Assembly: GCF_030124175.1 (NCBI RefSeq)
Contig: NZ_JASKMT010000011.1
Span: 1 to 64,000, forward strand
DNA length: 64,000 nt
Origin: Streptomyces sp. 549
GTDB lineage: Bacteria; Actinomycetota; Actinomycetes; Streptomycetales; Streptomycetaceae
Direction of reading: 5' to 3'
The position numbers and the translations under genes are program-made. Numbering within the stretch: the first letter of the stretch is position 1; the number at the start of each line of letters is the position of its first letter. Positions 38,364 to 46,851 of this stretch are shown here, one piece after another. A model generated the notes under the pieces. It did not search any database. It had not been told where the DNA came from and was given only the letters and a program-made list of their open reading frames with translations.

Positions 38364-38753
38364 TCAGCGGCGGCCGGGCAGGCTGTGCCCGGCGTGCGGG
38401 TCGGGGCGGAAGACGCAGAACTCGTTGCCCTCGGGGTCGGCCAGGACGTCCCACTCGGATTCCGCGGTGCGGCGCCGCACCAGGGTCGCGCCCAGCGCGA
38501 GCAGCTCGTCCACGTCGCCCCAGACGTCGAGATGCATGCGGTTCTTGACCGTCTTCGGCTCGGGCACCGGGTTGAGCCAGATGAGCGGCCCCTGGCCGCG
38601 CGGGTCGTGGATGGGCACCGGCCACTCGGGTGCCGGCGGAAGCGTGCCGGAGGGTGCGCCGCGCCGGGCGTACCCCAGTGCCGCGCACCACCAGTCGGCG
38701 AGCGACTGGTGGTCGACGGCGTCCAGCGCCAGGTCCTTGAAACGTGCGGCCAT
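38364..38753 (-). CDS. VOC (glyoxalase-like) superfamily protein
   Basis: A 129-residue protein of the glyoxalase/bleomycin-resistance fold: FKDLALDAVDHQSLADWWCAALGY at the start and the closing DPEGNEFCVFRP. NRMHLDVW holds a potential metal-ligand His and the terminal Glu in GNEFC is the usual second ligand. Function could be binding, resistance or lyase; nothing decides. ATG at 38753. Confidence 0.88.
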   Translation of the reverse strand: MAARFKDLALDAVDHQSLADWWCAALGYARRGAPSGTLPPAPEWPVPIHDPRGQGPLIWLNPVPEPKTVKNRMHLDVWGDVDELLALGATLVRRRTAESEWDVLADPEGNEFCVFRPDPHAGHSLPGRR

Positions 38754-38793
38754 GGGCGGATTTTACCGGCGCCGCCTGAGTGCCGCACCGGCG

Positions 38794-39084
38794 TCAGAGG
38801 GTCTTCACGTCGAACGGGTCGTGCTCGGTCAGCAGCTTGTCCATCCGGGCCTTGTCCACCCGGGTGGACACCTCCAGGAGCTCCTGCCGGTCCCGCACGC
38901 ACTTGGCGAGCGTGAACGAGGACGACACCAGGAAGAGCACACCGAGCCCCAGGAAGCCCCGCTCCCACGCGCCCAGCGGCATGTACACCACACCCAGGAC
39001 GACGGCGACGAGCGAGAGCGCGAAGGAAAGCACGGCCTGGACGTAGAACGCGGCGGTGGTGGGGCGCTGCACGGGATTTGTCAT
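38794..39084 (-). CDS. YiaA/YiaB-family inner membrane protein
   Basis: A 96-residue membrane protein with two helices (FYVQAVLSFALSLVAVVLGV and LGLGVLFLVSSSFTLAK) separated by YMPLGAWERGF, the YiaA/YiaB motif. The C-terminal third is charged and cytoplasmic. ATG at 39084 is preferred over the longer frame to 39189, which would add a polar N-terminus. Function unknown. Confidence 0.82.
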   Translation of the reverse strand: MTNPVQRPTTAAFYVQAVLSFALSLVAVVLGVVYMPLGAWERGFLGLGVLFLVSSSFTLAKCVRDRQELLEVSTRVDKARMDKLLTEHDPFDVKTL

Positions 39085-39331
39085 GACCCCAGCTTGGAGG
39101 GGTGTGTCACTGCTCACATGAGTAGCCGTACTCATCTGCGCACGGACGGCGCCGCACGCCAACCGCCTTGTCCGATACGTGAAAACCACTCCGGAGGCGC
39201 GCCCCCGCGGCCGGGCGTCTCCGACCCCTTACCGGATCCTGATCGTCTAGGCATTGACGTCCGTGTGACGCCTGGCGTTCACTCCTCCACACGCGGCCGA
39301 AACGTAAGGCCCACAAGGAAGTGACGCACTT
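39085..39331. other. Intergenic region upstream of the sugar-binding lipoprotein
   Basis: About 250 bp between divergent genes. It must hold promoters for both. I see an AGGAAG ribosome-binding site about ten bases before ATG 39332, but no convincing -35/-10 pair or operator. Confidence 0.4.
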
Positions 39332-40411
39332 ATGCGGTATCTCAGGCGTGCCCTGGTGGGCACGACCAGCTTGGCCATGGCCACCGCGCTCGCGGCGTGC
39401 GGACAGACCGACGGCGGCAGTGGCTCGGGCAAGACCATCGGGTTGCTGCTGCCGGAGAACGCCACCGCCCGGTACGAGGCTTTCGACCGCCCGGCCATGG
39501 AGGCGAAGGTCAAGGAGCTGTGCCCGGAGTGCGGCTTCGAGTACGCCAACGCCGAGGACGACGCCACCACGCAGAAGCAGCAGTTCGACGCCATGCTCGA
39601 CAAGGGCGTCGACGTGCTCGTACTGGACCCGGTGGACGCCACCGCCACCGCGCCGTGGGTCAAGCAGGCCAAGGAGCGCGGTGTGCCCGTCGTGGCCTAC
39701 GACCGGCTCGCCCAGGGCGACATCGTCGCCTACGTCTCCTACGACAACTTCCGTGTCGGCCACCTCCAGGGCCGCGCGGTCCTGGACGCGCTCGACGGCG
39801 AGACGGCCACCCCGCGGGTCGTCATGATCAACGGATCGCCCAGCGACCCCAACTCCGCCGACTTCAAGGCCGGTGCCCACGAGGCGCTCGACAAGGAGGT
39901 GGAGGTCGTCTTCGAGGAGGACATCGACGGCTGGGACCCCAAGCTCGCCGGCGAGAACATGGCCGACGCGATCAAGTCGCTCGGCCCGAGCGGGTTCGAC
40001 GCCGTCTACTCCGCCAACGACGGCATGGCCGCAGGCGTCATCGCCGCTCTGGACAACGCCGACGTGTCGGGGAAGCCGGTCGGCGGGCAGGACGCCGAAC
40101 TCGCCGGGCTGCAGCGCATCGTGGCAGGCGAGCAGGCCTTCACGGTCTACAAGCCGCTGGTGCCGCTGGCCGAGACCACCGCGGAGATCGCCGTGCGGCT
40201 GACGAACGACAAGTTCTTCCAGATCCTCACGCCGCACCTGGTGAACAGCCCCACCAACACCAACATCCCCGCCGCCCAGTTGGAACCGGTCACCGTCACC
40301 GGCGCCAACATCCGGGACACGGTCGTTGAGGACGGCGTCTACTCCGTGCAGCAGATCTGCACGAAGGACTACCGCAAGGACTGCGCCGAACTCGGCCTCG
40401 TCGCCGACTGA
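39332..40411 (+). CDS. Xylose-binding-type periplasmic sugar lipoprotein (orphan)
   Basis: A 359-residue substrate-binding protein of the type I (RbsB/XylF) fold. Lipoprotein signal with LAAC at residues 20-23. IGLLLPENATARYEAFDRP is the XylF-like start; EYANAEDDATTQKQQFDAML, LDPVDATATAPWV, YDRLAQGDIVAYVSYDN and SANDGMAAGVIAAL follow in family order. The protein lacks neighbouring permease and ATPase genes, so it must serve a transporter encoded elsewhere. Together with xylAB in the window it fits pentose use, though substrate is inferred from family likeness. Confidence 0.88.
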   Translation: MRYLRRALVGTTSLAMATALAACGQTDGGSGSGKTIGLLLPENATARYEAFDRPAMEAKVKELCPECGFEYANAEDDATTQKQQFDAMLDKGVDVLVLDPVDATATAPWVKQAKERGVPVVAYDRLAQGDIVAYVSYDNFRVGHLQGRAVLDALDGETATPRVVMINGSPSDPNSADFKAGAHEALDKEVEVVFEEDIDGWDPKLAGENMADAIKSLGPSGFDAVYSANDGMAAGVIAALDNADVSGKPVGGQDAELAGLQRIVAGEQAFTVYKPLVPLAETTAEIAVRLTNDKFFQILTPHLVNSPTNTNIPAAQLEPVTVTGANIRDTVVEDGVYSVQQICTKDYRKDCAELGLVAD

Positions 40412-40459
40412 CGCCCGCCGCGCCCGGGCGTCTGGACGCACCGGTGCCCGGGCCAGGGC

Positions 40460-40482
40460 CCGGGAGGACATCCGCCTCCCGG
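40460..40482. terminator. Hairpin between convergent genes
   Basis: CCGGGAGG (40460-40467) pairs with CCTCCCGG (40475-40482) around ACATCCG. It lies between the sugar-binding lipoprotein and the convergent protease gene. Confidence 0.65.
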
Positions 40483-40531
40483 ACCCGGGCCGATCACCTC
40501 ACCGGTACGCCGGCCGCCGGTCGGCCGCGGC

Positions 40532-41638
40532 TCAGCTGCCGTCGCCTATGCGGCCGTCGACGGCGGCGAGCGCCGTCGAGACGGGCTGGAAGAACGTGAC
40601 GCCTCCGTTGGTGCAGTCGCCGCTGCCGCCGGATGTCAGACCGACCGCCGCGTCACCGGAGAACATCGAGCCGCCGCTGTCGCCGGGTTCCGCACAGACG
40701 TCGGTCTGGATGAGGCCGTCGACGATGTCGCCGTTGCCGTAGTTGACGGTGGCGTTCAGACCGGTGACCGTGCCCTGGCTGAGCCCGGTGGTGCTGCCGC
40801 TGCGCTGCACCGGCATGCCCACCGACGCCTCCTCCACCCGGTTGATCGCCTGTACGTCGCCGTTCTTCAGGTCGACCGTGCTGGGTGCGTCGGCGTTCTG
40901 GTCGTCGTAGCCGACAAGCGCGAAGTCGGCGCCGGGGAACTGCGACACGACGGTGGTGCCCAGCGGTGCGTTGCCCGCCTGGTCGGCGGTCCACCTCTGG
41001 CCCACCTGCCCGCAGTGGCCGGCGGTCAGGAACGCCTTGGCGCCGTTCACCGTCACGTTGAAGCCCAGCGAACAGCGGGAGCCGCCACCGAAGATGGCGT
41101 CGCCGCCGTCGGCGAACGGTTTGAACTCGCCCTCGGAGCGCTTCACGGTGACGGAGTCGCCCATGCGGTCGGTGACGGCGGTGAGCGAGTTCCAGGTGTC
41201 GCCGGTGACGGTGCTGTCGGCGACGACCACCACCTTGTTGGTGCGCGGGTCGATGGACCAAGCGGTGCCGGGGATCCGGGCCTGCTGGCGCAGCGTCCCG
41301 GTGGCCGCGCGCAGCGACGCCATGCTGTTCTGCACGATTCTGGGCTCGGCGCCCTGCTCGCGGGCCTCGCGGGCGGCGTCCTCGTCGGTCACGTTCATCA
41401 CCAGGCGGCCCGAGTCACCGTCGAAGTACCACCCGGCGGCCGACTCGCCCAGTCCGTCGGCGAGTTCGGTACCCAGCTGGGCCGCGTCGGGCTGGCTCAG
41501 CGCCCGCGGCTCCGGTGGCTGGTCCTGTCCCGCCTGGGCGCTGGGGATCAGGATCGCCGCCCCCGCGATTGCCGCTGCGGCTGCTACGGCTGCGCCGGCC
41601 GTGACTCCGATGCGTGTGTTCACTCGTCGGTGACTCAA
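40532..41638 (-). CDS. Secreted S1-family serine protease (streptogrisin type)
   Basis: A 368-residue preproenzyme. A signal peptide with the Ala-rich core ends near SAQAG (36), a prodomain of the alpha-lytic protease type spans about 40-175, and the chymotrypsin-like domain follows. Catalytic triad: His208 in TAGHC, Asp238 in GADFAL and Ser321 in GDSGGS; Cys pairs CSLGF/GHC and VCAEP/GDCTN match streptogrisins. The start codon is TTG at 41638 with GGAGG eight bases upstream; GTG 15 bases later has no ribosome-binding site. The enzyme is secreted and self-activated by the prodomain. Confidence 0.93.
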   Translation of the reverse strand: MSHRRVNTRIGVTAGAAVAAAAAIAGAAILIPSAQAGQDQPPEPRALSQPDAAQLGTELADGLGESAAGWYFDGDSGRLVMNVTDEDAAREAREQGAEPRIVQNSMASLRAATGTLRQQARIPGTAWSIDPRTNKVVVVADSTVTGDTWNSLTAVTDRMGDSVTVKRSEGEFKPFADGGDAIFGGGSRCSLGFNVTVNGAKAFLTAGHCGQVGQRWTADQAGNAPLGTTVVSQFPGADFALVGYDDQNADAPSTVDLKNGDVQAINRVEEASVGMPVQRSGSTTGLSQGTVTGLNATVNYGNGDIVDGLIQTDVCAEPGDSGGSMFSGDAAVGLTSGGSGDCTNGGVTFFQPVSTALAAVDGRIGDGS

Positions 41639-41780
41639 GGATCTGACCTCCTGTGCGGAAGCGCACCCGCGCGCTCCCTCTCACCACGCATACGCGTGCA
41701 GGAGGCAGGTTGCTCAATCGGCCCGCCGATTCGCCGTGTCCGGACGCCGGTTGGGCGACCGTCCGGACACGGCGAAGGGT

Positions 41781-42875
41781 TCAGCCGGCGTCCGCGGGCA
41801 GCACCAGCACGGGCCGCTGCGCCAGGCCGACCGTCGCCGAGACACCCGGGGCGAGCGCGTCCGCGTCGTGCGACGGCAGGTCGGCCTTCACCGGGGTGCC
41901 GTCCGCCAGGTCCAGCAGGACCCGGGTGACCGAGCCGAAGAACGACGCCGACACCACCGTGGCGGTGCCCTGCGGGTCGGCGGTGACGGTGACGTGCTCC
42001 GGCCGCACCAGGACCTTCACGTCCGCCTGCGCCCCGGCGGGCTGCTCGCCGTCGACGGGCAGGGTGCTCCCGGCGACCTCCACCTGCCCAGTGCCCGCCA
42101 TCCGGCCCGGTAGCCGGTTCATCATGCCGACGAACTCGGCGACGAACGGCGTCGCCGGCCGCCGGTACAGGTCGGCGGGCGCGGCGCACTGCTCCAGCCG
42201 TCCCGCGCTGAGCACCGCGACCCGGTCGGCCATGGACAGCGCCTCCTCCTGGTCGTGCGTCACGAACACCGTGGTGATGCCGAGCGACAACTGGAGGCGG
42301 CGGATCTCCTCGCGCAGGGTCAGCCTGACCTTGGCGTCGAGAGCGGACAGCGGCTCGTCGAGCAGCAGCACCCGCGGCTGGAGGGCCAGCGCCCGCGCCA
42401 GCGCGACCCGCTGCTGCTGGCCGCCGGACATCTGGTGCGGGAAGCGGTCGCCGTGGTCCGGCAGTCCGACCAGTTCGAGCAGTTCCGCGGCGCGGGCGTG
42501 CCGCTTCGCGGTCGCCACCTTGCGCACCCGCAACCCGAACGCCACGTTGTCGCGGGCGCTCAGGTTGGGGAACAGGCTGTACGACTGGAAGACCATGCCG
42601 GCGTCGCGGCGGTTGGCCGGAACGCCGGTGATGTCGGCGCCGTCCACGAGGACTTCACCGGAGTCGGGCTGCTCGAACCCGGCGAGTACGCGCAGCGCGG
42701 TGGTCTTGCCGCAGCCCGACGGGCCGAGCAGCGCCAGCAGTTCACCCGGCTCGACGGTCAGGTCGAGGCCGTCGAGGGCGACGGTGTGCCCGAACGAGCG
42801 CCGCAGGTTGCGGAATTCGACCCGAGCTCCGGTGCCGGCAGCGGCTGCGGGCCGCTCCGTGGTGGCTGAGGTCAT
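41781..42875 (-). CDS. ABC importer ATPase (iron/phosphonate/polyamine type)
   Basis: A 364-residue ATPase of the CysA/FbpC/PotA class. Walker A GPSGCGKTT, Q-loop FQSYSLF, signature MSGGQQQRVALARAL, Walker B VLLLDEPLSALD, H-loop VTHDQEEAL. The C-terminal third is a TOBE domain (LVRPEHVTVT, SASFFGSVTRVLLDL). It is the last gene of an operon: binding protein, two permeases and this ATPase, with only three bases between permease stop and ATG. Substrate is not certain. Confidence 0.93.
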   Translation of the reverse strand: MTSATTERPAAAAGTGARVEFRNLRRSFGHTVALDGLDLTVEPGELLALLGPSGCGKTTALRVLAGFEQPDSGEVLVDGADITGVPANRRDAGMVFQSYSLFPNLSARDNVAFGLRVRKVATAKRHARAAELLELVGLPDHGDRFPHQMSGGQQQRVALARALALQPRVLLLDEPLSALDAKVRLTLREEIRRLQLSLGITTVFVTHDQEEALSMADRVAVLSAGRLEQCAAPADLYRRPATPFVAEFVGMMNRLPGRMAGTGQVEVAGSTLPVDGEQPAGAQADVKVLVRPEHVTVTADPQGTATVVSASFFGSVTRVLLDLADGTPVKADLPSHDADALAPGVSATVGLAQRPVLVLPADAG

Positions 42876-42878
42876 GGG

Positions 42879-43802
42879 TCACTTCTCCTTGCGGGACGAG
42901 GGGGCGGCCGGCGTGGCACCGGCGTTTCGCGGGGCGGCACCGGCGCGGGACAGCACCAGCAGCAGCGCCCAGGTGATGAGCAGGCTCAGCACGGAGACGG
43001 CCACCGACATGCGGGCCTGCGACCCGGATATCGAGACGATCCACACCGCGAAGGGCTGGTAACCCAGCAGCGAGGCGATGGTGAACTCGCCCAGGACCAG
43101 TGCCAGGGTGAGGAAGGCGGCGCCGGACAGTGCCGACCGCAGGTTGGGCAGCAGCACCCGGCCGATGACCTCCGGCCAGCTCGCCCCGCAGTTGCGGGCC
43201 GCCTCCACCAGGGTGGGTACGTCGATCGCTCGCAGGCCGGCGTCCAGAGACCGGTAGACGAACGGCAGCGCCAGGACCGTGTAGGCCAGCACCAGCACCA
43301 CGGGGAACGTCTCGTTCTGCACCGCCATGAAGGTCTGGTACAGCGGGGTCGTCGCCAACTGCTCCGGCCCCCAGCGCAGCACCGTGTTGATGCCGGCGAC
43401 GAGGGCGATCGGCGGGACGACCAGCGGCATCATGCACATCACCTCGACCACCGGCCGCAGCCGGGGTGCGCCCAGCCGCACCGCGACCAGCGCGGGCACC
43501 GCAAGCAGCAGCGACAGGGTGATGGTGGCGGCTGCGAGGCCGAGCGACAGCGTCAGACTGCTGATGAAGCCGGGTGCGCTGAGGATGCCGGTGTAGGCGT
43601 CGAAGGAGACGCCCTGCCCCGGCGTGTGCACGGTGAAGATGAACGAGGACAGCAGCGGCACCAGGAAGTACGCGCCGGCCAGCGCCAGCACCAGACCGCG
43701 CCACACCCTGGGCCGGCGCCGGGCCGGCCGTGCGGTGGACGGCTCGGGGGAGCCGGCGACCGGCCCGGCGGGTGCCGGGGCGGTGGGGGTCAGTGCAGCC
43801 AT
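42879..43802 (-). CDS. ABC importer permease 2
   Basis: A 307-residue BPD permease with six or seven helices. It keeps the EAA loop as VEAARNCGASWPEVIGRVLLP. Long Pro/Ala-rich cytoplasmic tails occur at both ends. The start ATG at 43802 overlaps the upstream permease stop by 13 bases. It forms the membrane channel with permease 1. Confidence 0.93.
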   Translation of the reverse strand: MAALTPTAPAPAGPVAGSPEPSTARPARRRPRVWRGLVLALAGAYFLVPLLSSFIFTVHTPGQGVSFDAYTGILSAPGFISSLTLSLGLAAATITLSLLLAVPALVAVRLGAPRLRPVVEVMCMMPLVVPPIALVAGINTVLRWGPEQLATTPLYQTFMAVQNETFPVVLVLAYTVLALPFVYRSLDAGLRAIDVPTLVEAARNCGASWPEVIGRVLLPNLRSALSGAAFLTLALVLGEFTIASLLGYQPFAVWIVSISGSQARMSVAVSVLSLLITWALLLVLSRAGAAPRNAGATPAAPSSRKEK

Positions 43803-44686
43803 CGGGCACTCCGTCGCTGGAGGGGGAGGTACACCGCCATGACAAGCGCGGCGATCACGATCATGTCGAGGCTGAGTGCGAGCGCCACGTTCTCCTGGCC
43901 GACCAGCACGTTGCCCGACAGCGCGTCAGCGATCTTGAGGGTGACCAGCGGCACCGAGCCGCCCACCAGGGCGGCGGCGGTGGCGTGAGCGGCGAACGCG
44001 CTGCCGAAGAGCAGCACGAACCCGCCCAGCAGCGAGGGCGCCAGTACCGGCAGGCCGACGTGCCGCCAGAACTGGCCGGTGGTCGCACCCGCGTTCTGCG
44101 CGGCCTCGCGCCACTGCGGGCGCAGACCGTCCAGGGCGGGAATGATGACCAGCACCATCAGCGGGGTCAGGAAGTAGAGGTACACCACGGCCAGGCCGGT
44201 GAAGGAGTACAGGTTCCAGCCCATGCTGCCGAGGTCGGCAAGCTGTGTCACCACGCCGGAGATGCCCAGCGTGGCGATGAACGCGAACGCCAGCGGCACC
44301 CCGCCGAAGTTGGCCAGCACCCCCGAGGCGGTCAGCACCGCCTCACGCAGCCGTCTGGACGGCGAGGTGACGACGGCCTGTGCGATGAGCAGGCCCAGGA
44401 CGGAGCCGATGACCGCGGTCAGCGCCGACAGCTGCACGCTGCCGGTGAGCGAGCCGAGGTAGGCGCCGTCCAGCGACCGCTGAAGGTGCTCGGTGGTGAA
44501 CGAGGTCGCGCCCGACGCCGGGTCGGTGGAGGTCACGGCCCCGTAGAGCAGGGCGGAGACCGGGACGCCGAAGCAGAGCCCGGTGAACAGCAGCAGCGGG
44601 AGCGCGGCGAGCCAGTGCGGCCGCCCCGCCCGCCGGCGGCTCGCGCCGCCGGCGGTCCCCGTGCCGGACAGGACGGGGGAAACCAT
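43790..44686 (-). CDS. ABC importer permease 1
   Basis: A 298-residue BPD permease; the EAA loop is REAAQNAGATTGQFWRHVGLP. The membrane segments begin with PHWLAALPLLLFTGLCFGV. ATG at 44686 shares its A with the stop of the substrate-binding protein gene (TGATG), a strong coupling signal. Confidence 0.93.
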   Translation of the reverse strand: MVSPVLSGTGTAGGASRRRAGRPHWLAALPLLLFTGLCFGVPVSALLYGAVTSTDPASGATSFTTEHLQRSLDGAYLGSLTGSVQLSALTAVIGSVLGLLIAQAVVTSPSRRLREAVLTASGVLANFGGVPLAFAFIATLGISGVVTQLADLGSMGWNLYSFTGLAVVYLYFLTPLMVLVIIPALDGLRPQWREAAQNAGATTGQFWRHVGLPVLAPSLLGGFVLLFGSAFAAHATAAALVGGSVPLVTLKIADALSGNVLVGQENVALALSLDMIVIAALVMAVYLPLQRRSARWLH

Positions 44687-45834
44687 CAGGAAACGGCCTT
44701 GTCCCAGTTGTCGGCCAGCGTCTTCTGCGCCTTGTCGTTCTCCTCGGAGGAGGGGAACTCAGGGGTGCCCTCGACCTGCGGAAGCTTCTCGACGAAGGTC
44801 TTGTCGGCCGTGCCGTCCTCGATCATCTGCGGCAGCAGCACGGGACGGGCGTAGCCCTTGAGCCACAGGTTCTGGCCCTCCGCGCTGTACAGGAACTCCA
44901 TCCACAGGCGGGCGGCGGCCGGGTTGGGGGCCTCCTTGTTGACGGCCTGGGAGTAGTACTGGGCGAAGACGCCGTCACTGGGGACGGTGGTCCGCCAGTC
45001 GACACCCTTGTCCTTGAACTGGTCGGCGTAACCGGCGTTCAGGTAGTCCCAGTCGATGCTGATGGGCGTCTCACCCTTCTCGACGGTTGCGGGCGTCGAC
45101 TCCACGGGGATGAAGTTGCCGCTCTTCTTCAGCTTGCCGAAGAAGTCGATGCCGGGCTTCATGTCGCCGAACGAGCCGCCGTTGGCAAGGGCCGCCGCGT
45201 AGACGCCGGCGAACGCCGATCCCGACTTGGTCGGGTTGCCGTTGAGGGCCACCTTGCCCTTGTACTCGGGCTTGAGCAGGTCGGCGAAGGTCTCCGGGCA
45301 GGTCTTGATGCGCTTGGCGTCGCACCCGATGGAGACGTAGCCGCCGTAGTCGTTGTACCAGCGCGCCTCCGGGTCCTTCTGGGTGTCGGCGATCTTGTCC
45401 CAGGCGGTCACCCGGTAGGGGGCGAACAAGCCCTCCTGGGCGCCGCTGCGGGCGAACGCGATACCCAGGTCGAGCACGTCAGGGGCGCGCTTCTGGCCCT
45501 TGCGGGCCTTGACCGCGGCGATCTCGTCGGAGCTTGAGGCATCCGGGTTCTCGCTGTTGATCTTGATCTTGTACTTGGCTTCGAAGGCCTTGATGACCTC
45601 GCCGTAGTTCGCCCAGTCCGGCGGCAGCGCGATGACGTTGAGCTTGCCCTCCTTCTCGGCAGCCGCCACGAGGTCCTTCATGCCGCCGAAGTCCTTGACG
45701 GATTCGGCAGTGGACGCCTTGGCCGCGTCGCCGGTCCCGGCCGACTCGGCAGGTGCGGCACCGCAGGCGGTGACGGCGGAGAGGACGGCAACGCCGAGCA
45801 CGGCGGCGGCGCTGCGGGCGGAAGGTCTGAACAC
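44686..45834 (-). CDS. ABC importer substrate-binding lipoprotein
   Basis: A 382-residue extracellular solute-binding protein, family 1 (iron/thiamin/spermidine/phosphonate class). Lipobox VTAC ends the signal. The domain has GGMKDLVAAAEKEGKLNVIA, WANYGEVIKAFEAKYKIKI, VLDLGIAFA and NGNPTKSGSAFAGVYAA, typical of AfuA/PotD-like proteins. GTG at 45834 is chosen because GGGAGA is four to five bases upstream; an ATG at 45846 in the same frame has no such site. The substrate cannot be decided between polyamine, phosphonate, thiamin and ferric iron. Confidence 0.9.
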   Translation of the reverse strand: MFRPSARSAAAVLGVAVLSAVTACGAAPAESAGTGDAAKASTAESVKDFGGMKDLVAAAEKEGKLNVIALPPDWANYGEVIKAFEAKYKIKINSENPDASSSDEIAAVKARKGQKRAPDVLDLGIAFARSGAQEGLFAPYRVTAWDKIADTQKDPEARWYNDYGGYVSIGCDAKRIKTCPETFADLLKPEYKGKVALNGNPTKSGSAFAGVYAAALANGGSFGDMKPGIDFFGKLKKSGNFIPVESTPATVEKGETPISIDWDYLNAGYADQFKDKGVDWRTTVPSDGVFAQYYSQAVNKEAPNPAAARLWMEFLYSAEGQNLWLKGYARPVLLPQMIEDGTADKTFVEKLPQVEGTPEFPSSEENDKAQKTLADNWDKAVS

Positions 45835-45860
45835 GGTATCTCCCATGAGCCAAAGTGAAC

Positions 45861-45899
45861 GACACTTGTCTGAACAAGTGTCCTCAGTTCGCACTGAGG
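45861..45899. promoter_or_regulatory. Two adjacent palindromes upstream of the ABC import operon
   Basis: GACACTTGT (45861-45869) and ACAAGTGTC (45874-45882) form a perfect 9-bp inverted repeat around CTGA. The next palindrome CCTCAGT/ACTGAGG (45882-45888 and 45893-45899) has loop TCGC. They begin about 25 bp upstream of the GTG, within the probable leader. Such symmetrical pairs look like operator sites for a homodimeric repressor (GntR or TetR type). No regulator gene is adjacent. Confidence 0.55.
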
Positions 45900-45967
45900 T
45901 GCTGTCCGGCACGTGAACGGAGCATGGCAGCAGAGACACGGCTGCGGGAAGAACACCGGGGTGTGAC

Positions 45968-45997
45968 TTCGTATTTCGTGTCCAAGATGCAGTACAA
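45968..45997 (-). promoter_or_regulatory. Candidate promoter of the ABC import operon
   Basis: On minus, TTGTAC (45997-45992) and TACGAA (45973-45968) are 18 bp apart in an AT-rich patch. Transcription would begin near 45960, so the palindromes at 45861-45899 would be in the leader, positioned for a roadblock. The match to consensus is only moderate. Confidence 0.35.
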
Positions 45998-46193
45998 GAG
46001 GTCCGTACCTGGGCAGTACGGCTGGCTGTCCGGGGGTGCCGCCTTGCGTGACCGGCTGCGCACACCCCCGGCCCCACCGCCCTCCGGGGGTGCCGGTCCG
46101 TCCTCCTGGGCCGGAGACCCGCGGTGCGGCTCCGCGGAGGGACCCACGGGGCGCTCCGTGGCCCCGGGGGTCCGGCTCGGCCCGGCGGTCCAC

Positions 46194-46535
46194 TCAGCAG
46201 GCTTCCACGCGCGGCGGGCGGTACTCGCCGGGTCCGTAGCCGGGGAACGTCGCCACCTGTCCCGGCTCGAGGACACGGCAGGCGGCGGTGTCCTGGTCGG
46301 CGTAGGCCACCCGGACCGTCATCGGGTAGGCGCAGCCGTTGGTGGCGAAGGCATAGCGCCATCCCGCGTTCACGGTCACGCACGACGTCTCGTGCTGGGT
46401 CTGCGGGTCGTGCTGAGCGTGCGGTGCGGACGCGGCGGGCGCCGCGGCTGCCGACGCGGGCAGACAGGGGGCGGCTGCGAGAGCGAGTCCGCCGATGAGG
46501 GCGAACGCGCGGCGGTGCAGGCGGCTGGTCGGCAT
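46194..46535 (-). CDS. Secreted alpha-amylase inhibitor, tendamistat family
   Basis: A 113-residue precursor. A signal peptide covers about 1-35, followed by a short linker and a domain starting TSCVTV. The four Cys (52, 68, 86, 113) have spacings 16, 18 and 27, against 16, 18 and 28 in tendamistat; the amylase-binding triplet WRY occurs at 59-61, seven residues after the first Cys exactly as in tendamistat (W18 R19 Y20). Further matches are NGCAYPMTVRVAYAD and LEPGQVATF. It should bind and block alpha-amylases, competing with other organisms or regulating own enzymes. ATG at 46535 follows GAGGAG. Confidence 0.92.
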   Translation of the reverse strand: MPTSRLHRRAFALIGGLALAAAPCLPASAAAAPAASAPHAQHDPQTQHETSCVTVNAGWRYAFATNGCAYPMTVRVAYADQDTAACRVLEPGQVATFPGYGPGEYRPPRVEAC

Positions 46536-46586
46536 GGCTTCTCCTCGGTTGCCTCGAAAGTGATGCGCTCTCACTCTCTCGCGTCT

Positions 46587-46621
46587 GCAAGAGAATTCAG
46601 AAACCTCCGCAAGAAACTTGC
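46587..46621. promoter_or_regulatory. GCAAGA boxes upstream of the amylase-inhibitor gene
   Basis: GCAAGA occurs at 46587-46592 and 46609-46614, 22 bp (two helical turns) apart; the second is part of the palindrome GCAAG-AAA-CTTGC (46609-46621). Repeats of this kind (TGCAAG/CTTGCA) are known in Streptomyces alpha-amylase promoters, where MalR/Reg1-type LacI regulators act. They are 50-90 bp upstream of the ATG. This links inhibitor expression to maltose/starch control, by inference. Confidence 0.5.
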
Positions 46622-46851
46622 GTCCCGTCGTCCAGATCCAGCCACCCGCACTGTTGTGCCTGGTGGGAGGGGTGGCAGGTCGAGGGATAACGAGGGGTGG
46701 GGCACCAAGGTGCCAACGTTCGTGCACTGCGCCCGTGTTCGTGCGGTCGCGTGGGCGGGTGATGTGGTGGCGAAATGTCCCGAACCGGCTGGGGCGCAGT
46801 CGCGGTCTGCGGGTCGTCGCTTGCACGCCGTGAACAGCACGTGTCCCGCAG

